Assembly (NCBI RefSeq): GCF_014876185.1
Contig: NZ_JADALJ010000001.1
Location: 2,585,501-2,649,500, forward strand
DNA from: Rufibacter sp. LB8
GTDB taxonomy: Bacteria; Bacteroidota; Bacteroidia; Cytophagales; Hymenobacteraceae
DNA: 64,000 nucleotides
Direction: 5' to 3'
Made by a program: the position numbers and the translations under genes
Notes under the pieces: generated by a model
The model's input: only the letters and a program-made list of their open reading frames with translations
Databases searched by the model: none
What the model was told of the DNA's origin: nothing
Part shown: positions 1 to 8,578 of the stretch, in pieces
Numbering within the stretch: position 1 is the first letter of the stretch
How the letters are laid out: each line of letters opens with the position of its first letter

Positions 1-1209
1 GACCAGATGAAAGAGTTAAACGACAGGACGGTTCACGGCTGGCTTAACCACCTATGGAGCTATTCAACTTACATGTCAGTAGATGGAAGGAATGGCAAGG
101 AATCTATAAAGAAGGTAACTATTGATAAGAACAAACTTTTCGTTCTTATTGAGAACGATGCATTCGCTCCCATTTACGACCCTATAGACGAGTACTTCCA
201 AAAAGTCGAACCTCTGGCAGAGGGCATAACTGAGACAAAAGAGATAGACAAGTTCATCCGCTGCTTCACCTGCGACAACGCCCCAGACGTAGTGGAAAAG
301 TATTTTAAGTATTGGCTCGAAGGGGTTTTCATTAACTACTACTCAGATACTAAGGTACGTGAAGGAATTTTGATACTTCAATCAGCACAGGGAGTTGGTA
401 AGACAACCGCCATAGAGCAATACTTGTTGAATCCGTTTAGAAGCTACGTTGTGAAAAGCTTTGACTGGAACACGTCAAACAAAGATGAGATGATAAAGCT
501 GGCCACGTCCTTAATCATCTTCGATGATGAACTATCTGCCACCAGAAAATCAGAAGTCAATGAATTAAAGAAGATAACCAATCTTAAGCATATCAACAAT
601 ATTAGACCAGCTTACGGACGCACATCAGAAAACTATATCAGAAAGGCTTCGTTTATCGGAGCCACCAATAACATGAATATCGTCAACGATGAATCTGGGT
701 CAAGAAGGTTTTTGATATTAGGAGTTACGGGTATCGACTTGGAAGCCATTAAGGAAATCAACTATGACCTTTTATGGAGCGAGGCATACAATTACTTCCA
801 CAGACAGGGCAACACAGTATATGTTGATTTCGATACCATCAACGAAAACAACCAGAATTTCAGGTATGTTACTGCTGACGAAGAGTATTTGCAGCGCCAC
901 TTTGATTTCACCAAGCCTGGAAATGTATATATGAGTACCACAATGGTATTAGATTACTTAAAGGAAAGGGAGCCTAACCTTCATACAAATGTTGGTACGT
1001 TAGGAAAAGCATTAACTGCTTTGGGTGCGATTATTAAAAGTGACCGCTATCATGGCCCAAAATCACCACCAACAAAGCGTTATCACCTTCACAAAAAAGA
1101 AGACAGTGATTTATTCATGCAACCATTGGGGGTAATCTTGCGAGAAAGCAATGAAGAAGAGCTTAGTGTAGAAGATATGTTTTTCGGCAGAAAAGATGCC
1201 ACAGCTTAA
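1..1209 (+). CDS. VapE-family P-loop ATPase of an integrated element, 5' end outside window
   Basis: The reading frame is open to the window edge; the first ATG is at 7 but the protein probably starts upstream. Counted from that ATG, a Walker A motif GVGKTT lies at residues 129-134, a Walker B-like IIFDDE around 171-176, then RPAYGR, a sensor-like FIGATNN and SGSRRF. This order is that of the virulence-associated E (VapE) domain, a helicase-like ATPase that usually follows a primase domain in phages, satellites and mobilisable islands. The primase half would lie outside the window. The gene is AT-rich compared with the chromosome to the right, and it converges on the next gene across a bidirectional terminator. 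A role in replication of the element is inferred from the family. Confidence 0.8.
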   Translation, partial: DQMKELNDRTVHGWLNHLWSYSTYMSVDGRNGKESIKKVTIDKNKLFVLIENDAFAPIYDPIDEYFQKVEPLAEGITETKEIDKFIRCFTCDNAPDVVEKYFKYWLEGVFINYYSDTKVREGILILQSAQGVGKTTAIEQYLLNPFRSYVVKSFDWNTSNKDEMIKLATSLIIFDDELSATRKSEVNELKKITNLKHINNIRPAYGRTSENYIRKASFIGATNNMNIVNDESGSRRFLILGVTGIDLEAIKEINYDLLWSEAYNYFHRQGNTVYVDFDTINENNQNFRYVTADEEYLQRHFDFTKPGNVYMSTTMVLDYLKEREPNLHTNVGTLGKALTALGAIIKSDRYHGPKSPPTKRYHLHKKEDSDLFMQPLGVILRESNEEELSVEDMFFGRKDATA

Positions 1210-1269
1210 AACTAAATCATTATTTGGCATATAATAAGGGAATCATCTGTTCAATGATTTATTGTTGCC

Positions 1270-1308
1270 ACACAAAAAGGGCTGGTGTATGACCAGCCCT
1301 TTTTGTGT
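1270..1308. terminator. Bidirectional terminator between convergent genes
   Basis: A 17-bp perfect inverted repeat with arm ACACAAAAAGGGCTGGT and a 5-nt loop. It has T-runs on both strands and lies between the convergent VapE and 308-aa genes. Confidence 0.85.
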
Positions 1309-1349
1309 TTATGGATACCCTACTCCATTAATAATGGAAAAGGATGTAA

Positions 1350-2276
1350 CTAAACAGTCTTTTGCTCTGCTCTTTTGTATATCTGGGCATAATCCCCAAC
1401 ATTAACGTGCAGAAATGATAAATGCTTCGGAAAATTTGTGTCGTCTCGTTCCAGGTATTGAATCAAAGAGTTGTAGGAATGCCTTAACCATGGCGCAATG
1501 GCTATTCTCTCTATCCTGTTATTGTTACAGAATTGGATAATCTGCTCTATACTTAAATCTTTAACGTAGTGAACATTAGGCATGACAGCTTTCATATTAT
1601 TGAATTCGCCAGGGCTGGTGCGGACGAATAATGCTTCATGGTCTGTGGCACTGAATATGTTGCGTCTTTGGACAGTGACTGTCCTATTGCCCAATTTGAA
1701 GTTAACTGGCGTACCCTCCTTCTTGGTTATCTTCCATACACAAAATTCCTTTCCGTACTTATACAGGTCTGAAAAAATGGTCGGGTCTATGTAACCTTCG
1801 TCTGTTTTTCCTAAAAGAACTGCATCCTGCGGGAGATTGAAATACTTCTTGAATTTACGCTTTCCATGCTCGTCAGGGCAGTTTAAGAAAAAAAACGAAT
1901 CATCCATGATGGTTTTTAGCAAGGAGAATGACCAGTTCGCCATAGGCTGGTAGTCCGCTCCACCTTCATTTACGCCTGGGTTAATCAAAACCCCGTACGT
2001 AAACCTAATATTACACTCATGAAGCAGGGCTACAGCCTCTATGAGCGTCATACCTAACTTAAGTATGTTCTTCTCAGTAGAGAATCTGGTTTTTAAGGCT
2101 TTATCAACTAATACTATGTTGTCCAGGTCACTCAATTCTGTATAACGCTCACGAATTTTCGTACCCGAGCAAAAATAGATTAAGTTCTTTTTATCCTGAC
2201 CAACTAACCTTTTCAATAATAGAGTCTTTAATTCATCTTTTTCAGTTTTAGTTAATCGTCCAGAATTTCTGCGCAT
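1350..2276 (-). CDS. Hypothetical protein of the integrated element (308 aa)
   Basis: I do not recognise the family. The protein is soluble, with no signal peptide or membrane segment. It begins with a basic stretch (MRRNSGRLTKTEKDE), then a hydrophobic strand followed by GTKIRERY and a second strand IVLVDKAL; this could be a Rossmann-like alpha/beta core, but that is speculation. It has many aromatic and Asn residues and is AT-rich like its neighbours. It lies alone between the VapE gene and the integrase, where satellite and island elements often carry cargo genes. No function is assigned. Confidence 0.65.
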   Translation of the reverse strand: MRRNSGRLTKTEKDELKTLLLKRLVGQDKKNLIYFCSGTKIRERYTELSDLDNIVLVDKALKTRFSTEKNILKLGMTLIEAVALLHECNIRFTYGVLINPGVNEGGADYQPMANWSFSLLKTIMDDSFFFLNCPDEHGKRKFKKYFNLPQDAVLLGKTDEGYIDPTIFSDLYKYGKEFCVWKITKKEGTPVNFKLGNRTVTVQRRNIFSATDHEALFVRTSPGEFNNMKAVMPNVHYVKDLSIEQIIQFCNNNRIERIAIAPWLRHSYNSLIQYLERDDTNFPKHLSFLHVNVGDYAQIYKRAEQKTV

Positions 2277-2808
2277 AAAGGATGGGTTTAGTTAAAGATT
2301 TAGCAACTTACAAAAGTCACTTTTCTATTATAAATTTACGAATTTTCTATAAATATTCCAAATATTAATTCGTGTAATTTATCCCTAATATCATCCAAGT
2401 ATCATATACCTATATCCTTTAACTAAAATAAATTATTAAAGGATATAGGTTCAATTACTAATAAAATCAAGCATGAGCCTCCCTTCTGCAACCATTGCTG
2501 TATGCAGTTAGGTAAAGACATGAGTAGGAATTATTCTTAATGGCCTGAATGCCGATAGAAGACCAACTTTTTCTTTAGGTTACTGGACAATTAAATCACT
2601 GTTGAAGTAGTAGAAATACTTCCATAAAAGTATTTTGGAATTAAAGAGCATTGGAATTGCCTAAGATAGACGCTCGGGTATTCACTATAATTATGAGTAA
2701 AGGTGACGGCCCAGGGTATTGAAGTATCTTATAGTTATAACAAAATATCAAGCCACCATGGCTTACCACCAGAATAAATGATTTGCGAAGTGTATTTGAT
2801 TAATGAAA
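2277..2808. other. 532-bp gene-free AT-rich gap of the element
   Basis: No credible ORF. The only clear structure is the inverted repeat at 2408-2450. Such gaps in elements can hold an origin, a transfer site or recombination directionality sites, but nothing here proves one. Confidence 0.5.
2408..2450. repeat. 15-bp perfect inverted repeat
   Basis: Left arm ACCTATATCCTTTAA (2408-2422), a 13-nt spacer, and right arm TTAAAGGATATAGGT (2436-2450). There is no T-run after either arm, so it is not a standard terminator. It lies in the gap between the 308-aa gene and the integrase. Confidence 0.75.
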
Positions 2809-4311
2809 TCAACCTTCAACTACAGACTCTATTTGTTCAAAAACCTCCAAATAGGATTTCTTCACAGAAAATATTTCAGCCATCTCTTTGTTAATTTTTG
2901 ATGTATTATTTTCTTTCAATCCCGATAGATATTTTTCAGTAACCTGCAATCCACCTATGTGACCTAAGGATTTACCAATGTCATATACATCCACTCCATT
3001 CATAAGCATCAAGCTTGCGTATGAATGCCGACTAAGATGCGATTTCAATGTAATTTTCAACCCTGCCTTCTTTTGAAGCAACTTCAGATGCCTATCATAA
3101 ACTATTGACTTATTCTTCATCTTCTTGTATTGTGCTTCTGTAACTTTAGAAAAGTCATTATTTTTAATATTCCTGAAATCTACATCTCGCAAAAAGTCAA
3201 AAATAAATATTTCACCATTCTTTGGCAGAATTGAAAACTGCATGATTTGCTCCTTATAGTTCTCAAATAAATGATTTTGAACACTCTCTACTTCTTTAGC
3301 GAAATCAAGTGAAATCGTCTCATTAACTATGGAATCATAACCACCTTTGACACCTCTACTATTTAACACATCTATTTTATAATTATTTAGTCTCTCTAAT
3401 TCTTTTTCAATAACTTTTATAGTTCGCAGAGACTTAATACTTATCCTTTCAGCAAGTTTTTTAAATTCACAAATTAAAATATTCCATACAATATCATTTA
3501 TATAAACACTCATGAAAGTGCCTGTCTTAAACATTTTATATTCAATGTGATTACCCTTTACCATATTCCAGCGAAGCAACTGCAAGTCAGAAACCCGCAT
3601 GCCCTGCAAGAATAGTTGTGCAAAAAATTTATTTCTGGTATCCCATGTTTGCTCTCCCTTAAGAAGATAAAGTTTAAATATCTTAGAGATTTCATCTTCA
3701 CCCAATGCTACCTTGTTTACTTTGGTATTTTTAAATTCAAAGGAAGTAAACGGGTGACGGAGGTAATCATAGAAGTTTTCACCAATCGCTTTGTCAAGCA
3801 CTTGCCTTGTCAATTTCAGGTAATGATTAGCTGAATTGGTTGACATTTTTAACAAGAAGAATCTATTAAGGTCATAAATGTATTTAGTATCCATATCACT
3901 AAATAAAATATTCACCTGTTTCCTATCCTTAATAAAGGCTTTTAACTTGTTTAAAACAGTTTGATACTTAATGCGGCTTCCATGATTGATTACTCTTGGC
4001 AAATACTCATTTTCGAAATATGACAAGAATGACTCCTTACTTTTAAGAGTTGCCTTAAAACCTTCCTTGTCTGATAGGTTCTCAAAATCTTTAATCCGTG
4101 CGGTTACTTCCTTATTTATTTCTACGTAATCAACCGCATCGGTTTTTCTGACTGTACCAGACTTCTTATTCCACAGCTTAACAGGCAATTTGATTCTCAG
4201 TGAGCAATAAGTAGACTTTGTCTTCACTGTTTTTCTAATAGCGATTGTACCAACGCTATCCGTAGAATATTTTACCCGAAGCACTGCCTTGTAAGAAGTA
4301 GCCATAATCAT
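2809..4311 (-). CDS. Tyrosine site-specific integrase
   Basis: A 500-aa tyrosine recombinase. The N-terminal part resembles the arm-binding and SAM-like domains of Bacteroidota integrases (beta-rich start, then a helical core-binding region around residues 100-200). The catalytic set is visible: Arg in GMRVSDLQLLRW, the His/Arg pair in HLSRHSYASL, LGH, and the nucleophile Tyr in TEKYLSG. The gene starts 150 bp from an intact tRNA-Arg and reads away from it, as expected for an integrase next to its attachment site. A start four codons downstream is also possible (M1 and M3 are both Met). The catalytic site looks complete, so the enzyme may be active. Confidence 0.9.
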   Translation of the reverse strand: MIMATSYKAVLRVKYSTDSVGTIAIRKTVKTKSTYCSLRIKLPVKLWNKKSGTVRKTDAVDYVEINKEVTARIKDFENLSDKEGFKATLKSKESFLSYFENEYLPRVINHGSRIKYQTVLNKLKAFIKDRKQVNILFSDMDTKYIYDLNRFFLLKMSTNSANHYLKLTRQVLDKAIGENFYDYLRHPFTSFEFKNTKVNKVALGEDEISKIFKLYLLKGEQTWDTRNKFFAQLFLQGMRVSDLQLLRWNMVKGNHIEYKMFKTGTFMSVYINDIVWNILICEFKKLAERISIKSLRTIKVIEKELERLNNYKIDVLNSRGVKGGYDSIVNETISLDFAKEVESVQNHLFENYKEQIMQFSILPKNGEIFIFDFLRDVDFRNIKNNDFSKVTEAQYKKMKNKSIVYDRHLKLLQKKAGLKITLKSHLSRHSYASLMLMNGVDVYDIGKSLGHIGGLQVTEKYLSGLKENNTSKINKEMAEIFSVKKSYLEVFEQIESVVEG

Positions 4312-4460
4312 TACCTTTACACTGATGATGATGTAAGTTAGTCAGGAAACAGTGACATTTGTATCTGGTGTAAAATAAAGTGTAAAATATTTTTCACATT
4401 TTAAAGCAAACATAGCAACATCAATATTACATAAAAACCTGATTACCAATCATTTAACAA

Positions 4461-4535
4461 GGCCCCGTAGTTCAACGGATAGAATAGACGTTTCCTAAAC
4501 GTTAGATTCAGGTTCGATTCCTGACGGGGCCACCA
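4461..4535 (+). tRNA. tRNA-Arg (anticodon CCT)
   Basis: Complete cloverleaf. The acceptor stem GGCCCCG pairs with CGGGGCC (4525-4531). The D arm is GTTC/GAAT, the anticodon stem GACGT/ACGTT with loop TTCCTAA (anticodon CCT), and the T arm TCAGG/CCTGA with loop TTCGATT. The discriminator A at 4532 is followed by an encoded CCA. It is the likely integration target of the element on its left. Confidence 0.95.
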
Positions 4536-5014
4536 ATTCACCCAAAACCCAGCACTCCATTTCTTTTATTATTGCCGGTTGCTACACAAAAGCAGCGTTC
4601 CTTTCCTTTGTGTTCCTCAGGTAAATTTCTCTTTTATTTCCCATCATTTACTTCTTCCAGCTCACATTTGCCAGCGCACCCCAAAATACACCATTAAATT
4701 GCATAAGCTTTTAAGGTGCCAACCTAAGTTTAGCCGATGGAAAATCAGCAACATTAGGCACTTATAACGCTGGCCAAACGCTGGCAAACGGGCAGGATTT
4801 GCCTTGTTTTCAGATAAAATAAAAGGCATAAATAGGGTTATTTACCAGGGGTTTTCAGCAGGCGCACTTAAAATTTAATTCCAGGAAAAGCCAAAGATTC
4901 AACGCCAGTAATTTTATATTGCTGCCTCTCTAGCCCTGCTGCGTAAACAGAAGTAGCGGCCAGGCATTGGCCTCTCAGGAAATCCTGAAACGAAGCAAAC
5001 CAAGACTTACACCT
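4536..5014. other. 479-bp intergenic region right of tRNA-Arg
   Basis: No convincing gene, repeat or terminator. Short open frames here lack family features and are read as chance. It marks the change from the AT-rich element to the GC-richer chromosome. Confidence 0.5.
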
Positions 5015-5467
5015 ATGAAAGCATCCGTTTTTTCGCTTTGCACGCTCTTTTTTCTGGTCCTTTTTGTGGGCTGCAAAGATGAGGAAGAACCAGACCCCGG
5101 CTTTAACCTTCTGGCGGTGGATGCACTCATGCGGGGAACCTGGACCTATTATGAAAAAACCGAAGACGGTACCCGCAGCGGCCGAGACCATGAAGCCACC
5201 TTTTCTCACAACGGGGAGTGGACCATTAACGGCACTTCTTTGCACCGTACTGGAGAACTGTGGGAAGGCGCCGACACCTCTACCAAGCTGTATGACTTAG
5301 CCAAACAGGAAGGCTTTATTATAATCAAGATCATTGGCGAACTGCCGTTTAAAATTGTGGCCATTGATGCCAAAAACATGATTTGGGAAAGAACAGAAAG
5401 GGCGTATGAAGGCTCTGTGGACCTGGGCTCGTTTCAGGTGGTGCGGTATAAATTCAAAAAGGAGTAG
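5015..5467 (+). CDS. Lipocalin-like lipoprotein (150 aa)
   Basis: A signal peptide starting MKASVFSLCTLFFLVLFVGC ends in a lipobox Cys, so the protein is probably an outer-membrane or periplasmic lipoprotein. The mature part has short beta strands and a motif GTWTYYEK...ATFSHNGEWTI, which resembles the lipocalin-like/DUF5004-type small lipoproteins common in Bacteroidota. An ATG 48 nt upstream in frame would place 16 polar residues before the signal peptide, so the internal ATG at 5015 is preferred. Ligand and role are unknown. Confidence 0.75.
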   Translation: MKASVFSLCTLFFLVLFVGCKDEEEPDPGFNLLAVDALMRGTWTYYEKTEDGTRSGRDHEATFSHNGEWTINGTSLHRTGELWEGADTSTKLYDLAKQEGFIIIKIIGELPFKIVAIDAKNMIWERTERAYEGSVDLGSFQVVRYKFKKE

Positions 5468-5671
5468 CCAGGCCATTCGTTAAGATTCCCCTGGAGACTT
5501 ATGTGGAGTGAGAAGATTCTTAGCCAGAGCTGTAGACGTGCACTTCCATTTGGCAAGCAGCTATACTCAAACAGATATTTTCTTTGCCCATATTCCTGCC
5601 ATACGCGGCGCCAGCGCCAGCTCCACTACTTTTACATCTTTGGCAGCCCCTTTTAGGAAACGGCAAAAAAA

Positions 5672-5702
5672 AAGGCAAAACCTTTTAGAAAGGTTTTGCC
5701 TT
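5672..5702 (-). terminator. Rho-independent terminator of the T9SS-CTD gene
   Basis: A 13-bp stem (AAGGCAAAACCTT and its complement) with a 5-nt loop. On the minus strand it is followed by nine T (5665-5673), directly after the stop of the gene at 5725. Confidence 0.85.
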
Positions 5703-5724
5703 AGCATATATAGCAAGCTTCCAG

Positions 5725-6075
5725 CTAACGAATGATCACTTTCCGGACTTCACTGTAAGTTGGTGTTTCCAGTTTTACGTAATACAAACCTTTCGCCAGT
5801 TTGTTTAGGTCTAAGGTTTTTACGTAGCGTTGGTTAGGGTCTTGGAGCACCTCGCGGTACACAATGTTGCCAATCACGTTCATGATCCGGAGGTCGGCCT
5901 TTTTGCCGTCAAAGCCTTCCAGGGAAATGGTTATGATGCCGCTGGAGGGGTTGGGGAACACAGAAATGGCTTGCTCTTCTGCCTTGGGTTCAGCGGGAAG
6001 TCCCTGGGACTTGACCTGCGCCGAAAGCGTGGTAGTGGCAAGACAAACAAACAGTAAGAGTATAAGGTGTTTCAT
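5725..6075 (-). CDS. Small secreted protein made almost only of a T9SS C-terminal sorting domain
   Basis: A 116-aa protein. A signal peptide (residues 1-19, ending LSAQ) and about 17 linker residues are followed by a typical type A sorting domain: ISVFPNPSSGIITIS, LRIMNVIGNIVYRE, LDLNKLAKGLYYVKLET, and the final Lys/Arg-Val-Ile motif KVIIR. In known T9SS substrates this domain directs outer-membrane export and is cleaved from a larger cargo. Here there is almost no cargo. It has its own terminator and reads as a complete gene, not a fragment. Confidence 0.85.
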   Translation of the reverse strand: MKHLILLLFVCLATTTLSAQVKSQGLPAEPKAEEQAISVFPNPSSGIITISLEGFDGKKADLRIMNVIGNIVYREVLQDPNQRYVKTLDLNKLAKGLYYVKLETPTYSEVRKVIIR

Positions 6076-6251
6076 GGACGTTAAGGTTAAGGTAAATGGT
6101 TAAGCATCAGCCCGTCTAGATATAGGTAGGGTCTTATATAAGCTGTAACGCGTTCTAATTAAAAGTAGTTTTGTATTTTTCCAGCAAAACCACTTTATTA
6201 TACCCATTAAGGCTAAATTATTTTGTGTTTAAGACATAATTACCACGCACA

Positions 6252-7370
6252 ATGCCGCAAATCGATGTACTGATTATAGGAGGTGGCCTGGCGGGCTTAG
6301 TAAGTGCGTTGCAATTATCACGCCAAGGTGTAGCGGTCACGCTGGTAGAAAAGAAACGCTATCCGTTCCACAAGGTCTGCGGCGAATACATCTCCAATGA
6401 AGTGCTGCCCTATCTGTCACAGCTTGGCGTAAACGCAGAATCCTTGCAGCCCGCGCGCCTCACGCACTTTTTGCTTACCTCGCCGGCCGGCCGGTCTTTG
6501 CAGACGCGGTTGGATCTGGGTGGTTTTGGTGTAAGCCGCTATACGCTGGATTTTCACTTATATGAATTGGCCAAAGCGCGCGGTGTGCAGTTTCTGCAAG
6601 AAGTAAGCGTAACAGACACGCAGTTCCACCAAAGCCATTTTACAGTGACACTTTCCACGGGGCAGCAAATCCAGAGCCGGGTGGTGCTGGGCGCGTACGG
6701 CAAGCGAAGCACCCTGGACCGCAAATTCAAACGGCAATTCTTTGAGCAGCGCTCACCGTACCTGGCCGTGAAATACCATTTGCACACGCACATGCCCAGG
6801 CACATCATTGGGCTGCATAATTTCAAAGACGGCTATGCGGGCATCTCGGCTATTGAAGAAGAAAAGTATTGCTTCTGTTACCTCACCACCCGGCAAAACC
6901 TGAAGACCTACGGCACCATTCCAGAACTGGAGAGACAGGTAGTGCACAAAAACCCAGCCCTGCGTGCCATTTTAGAGAACAGCCAATCTTTGTACGCCCA
7001 GCCCGAGGTGATCAATGAAATTTCTTTCGCGCCCAAGGCCTGCGTGGAAGACCACGTGCTCATGGTAGGCGATGCGGCCGGGCTCATTACGCCGCTCTGC
7101 GGCAACGGCATGGCCATGGCCATTCATGGGGCTAAGTTGGCCTGTGACCAGGTGCAGCTTTTTTTGAACGGCCAACAGACCCGCCAGCAGATGGAAACCA
7201 ATTTCGCGCAGCGGTGGCAACAACAGTTTGGGGCCAGGCTGCGTACCGGCAGATGGGTACAGAAATTGTTTGGGCACCCACTTTTGTCTGAGGCGGCGGT
7301 GGCCGGGCTGCGGCAGGCCCCGTTCATCACCAAGGCCATCATGAAACACACGCACGGCCAACCTTTCTAA
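6252..7370 (+). CDS. FAD-dependent oxidoreductase of the polyketide operon
   Basis: A 372-aa flavoprotein of the geranylgeranyl-reductase/halogenase-like group. The N-terminal dinucleotide-binding site VLIIGGGLAGLVSALQLS is at residues 5-22, followed by the acidic VEKK and the family motif PFHKVCGEYIS (about 38-48). The second FAD motif, VLMVGDAAGLITPLCGNGM, lies around 275-293. There is no signal peptide. It is followed after 95 bp by a type III polyketide synthase and then a methyltransferase, so it probably hydroxylates or oxidises the polyketide product. The trio resembles the srsA-srsB-srsC logic of Streptomyces griseus phenolic lipids (PKS, methyltransferase, flavin hydroxylase). That functional match is an inference. 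Confidence 0.85.
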   Translation: MPQIDVLIIGGGLAGLVSALQLSRQGVAVTLVEKKRYPFHKVCGEYISNEVLPYLSQLGVNAESLQPARLTHFLLTSPAGRSLQTRLDLGGFGVSRYTLDFHLYELAKARGVQFLQEVSVTDTQFHQSHFTVTLSTGQQIQSRVVLGAYGKRSTLDRKFKRQFFEQRSPYLAVKYHLHTHMPRHIIGLHNFKDGYAGISAIEEEKYCFCYLTTRQNLKTYGTIPELERQVVHKNPALRAILENSQSLYAQPEVINEISFAPKACVEDHVLMVGDAAGLITPLCGNGMAMAIHGAKLACDQVQLFLNGQQTRQQMETNFAQRWQQQFGARLRTGRWVQKLFGHPLLSEAAVAGLRQAPFITKAIMKHTHGQPF

Positions 7371-7465
7371 AAAAAGCCATGCCCGGGTCCGGTCAACACC
7401 AGTAACGCACAAAACAAATCAACCGGCCTAAAACATGTTGCCGTTCTTTTGCTTATACTTAAATT

Positions 7466-8578
7466 ATGAAGAGTTACCTCTGCGCCCTCGGCACGGCTAA
7501 TCCACCGCATGTTTTTCCGCAGCAGCAGATTGCTGATTTCATGGCGCAGGCCCTTGAGTTAGAGGAACCAGAAACCAGAAAACTGAAAGCCCTGTACCGG
7601 GCCTCAGGCATTGACCAGCGGCACAGCGTGCTGCCCGACTACGGCCGGCAGAACAGTGACTTTTCCTTCTTCCCCAACACGCCGGGGCTGGAGCCTTTTC
7701 CTACGGTGGGCGCGCGCATGCAAACCTTTCAGGCAGAGGCCTTGCCTTTGTCAGTGGCTGCGGTGCAAGACTGCTTCGCTCAAATTCCCGATTTCAATCC
7801 CAACCATATCACGCATTTGATCACGGTCAGCTGCACGGGCATGTACGCGCCGGGCCTGGACATTGAACTGGTACAGGAATTGGGCCTTTCGCCGCAGGTG
7901 GAGCGCACGTGCGTGTATTTCATGGGCTGTTACGCGGCCTTCAACGCCTTAAAACTAGCCGACACCATTTGCCGGGCCAACGCCCAGGCGTGCGTGTTGG
8001 TGGTCTGCACCGAACTCTGCACCCTGCATTTCCAGAAGAAAACCGAATCTGACCATCTGGTTTCCAATGCCCTCTTCGCCGATGGTGCCGCCGCCGTGTT
8101 GGTCAGCCCAAAACCGCTCTCTGAGGTTTCATTGCAGCTGGAAGGATTTCATTGTGATTTGGCGCCCGCCGGTCAGCGCGAGATGGCCTGGTCTATCCAT
8201 GATTTCGGGTTTGAGATGACTTTGTCCAGCTATGTGCCGGCTTTGATCAAACAGGGCATTGGGCAATTGACGGCCGCGCTGCTGAAGAAACTGGAATTGC
8301 AGTTAGACGAAGTGCACCTGTTCGCCATTCACCCGGGTGGCAAGCGTATTCTGGAAGTGATTGAACAGGCGCTGGGGCTGCAGAAAGAAGACAACCGGTA
8401 TGCCTATGACGTGCTGCGACGGTTCGGGAACATGTCATCGGCCACGGTGTTGTTTGTGCTCCGCGAACTCTGGCGAGACCTGCAGCCGCACCAGCACGGG
8501 CAGCGTGTGCTCAGCTTCGCGTTTGGGCCGGGGCTCACGTTAGAATCCATGCTCTTGCGCGTGCACTATGCTGAATGA
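7466..8578 (+). CDS. Type III polyketide synthase (chalcone/stilbene synthase fold)
   Basis: A 370-aa ketosynthase-like enzyme. The type III catalytic triad is present: Cys155 in FMGCYAAFNA, His289 in AIHPGG and Asn322 in RFGNMSSAT. The C-terminal GPG loop (FAFGPGLTLE) is also kept. These enzymes extend an acyl-CoA starter with malonyl-CoA without an ACP and cyclise it to a resorcinol, pyrone or similar ring. The last 11 bases overlap the methyltransferase start, so translation is probably coupled. Bacterial relatives make alkylresorcinols or alkylpyrones for membranes or quinone-like products; the exact product cannot be read from sequence. Confidence 0.93.
   Translation: MKSYLCALGTANPPHVFPQQQIADFMAQALELEEPETRKLKALYRASGIDQRHSVLPDYGRQNSDFSFFPNTPGLEPFPTVGARMQTFQAEALPLSVAAVQDCFAQIPDFNPNHITHLITVSCTGMYAPGLDIELVQELGLSPQVERTCVYFMGCYAAFNALKLADTICRANAQACVLVVCTELCTLHFQKKTESDHLVSNALFADGAAAVLVSPKPLSEVSLQLEGFHCDLAPAGQREMAWSIHDFGFEMTLSSYVPALIKQGIGQLTAALLKKLELQLDEVHLFAIHPGGKRILEVIEQALGLQKEDNRYAYDVLRRFGNMSSATVLFVLRELWRDLQPHQHGQRVLSFAFGPGLTLESMLLRVHYAE

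Noticed and set aside
4579-4767. 62-codon frame after tRNA-Arg
   Set aside because: Short, no motif, composition like non-coding DNA.
5508-5735. 75-codon frame after the lipoprotein gene
   Set aside because: It runs through the terminator at 5672 and into the T9SS-CTD gene; no signal or motif.
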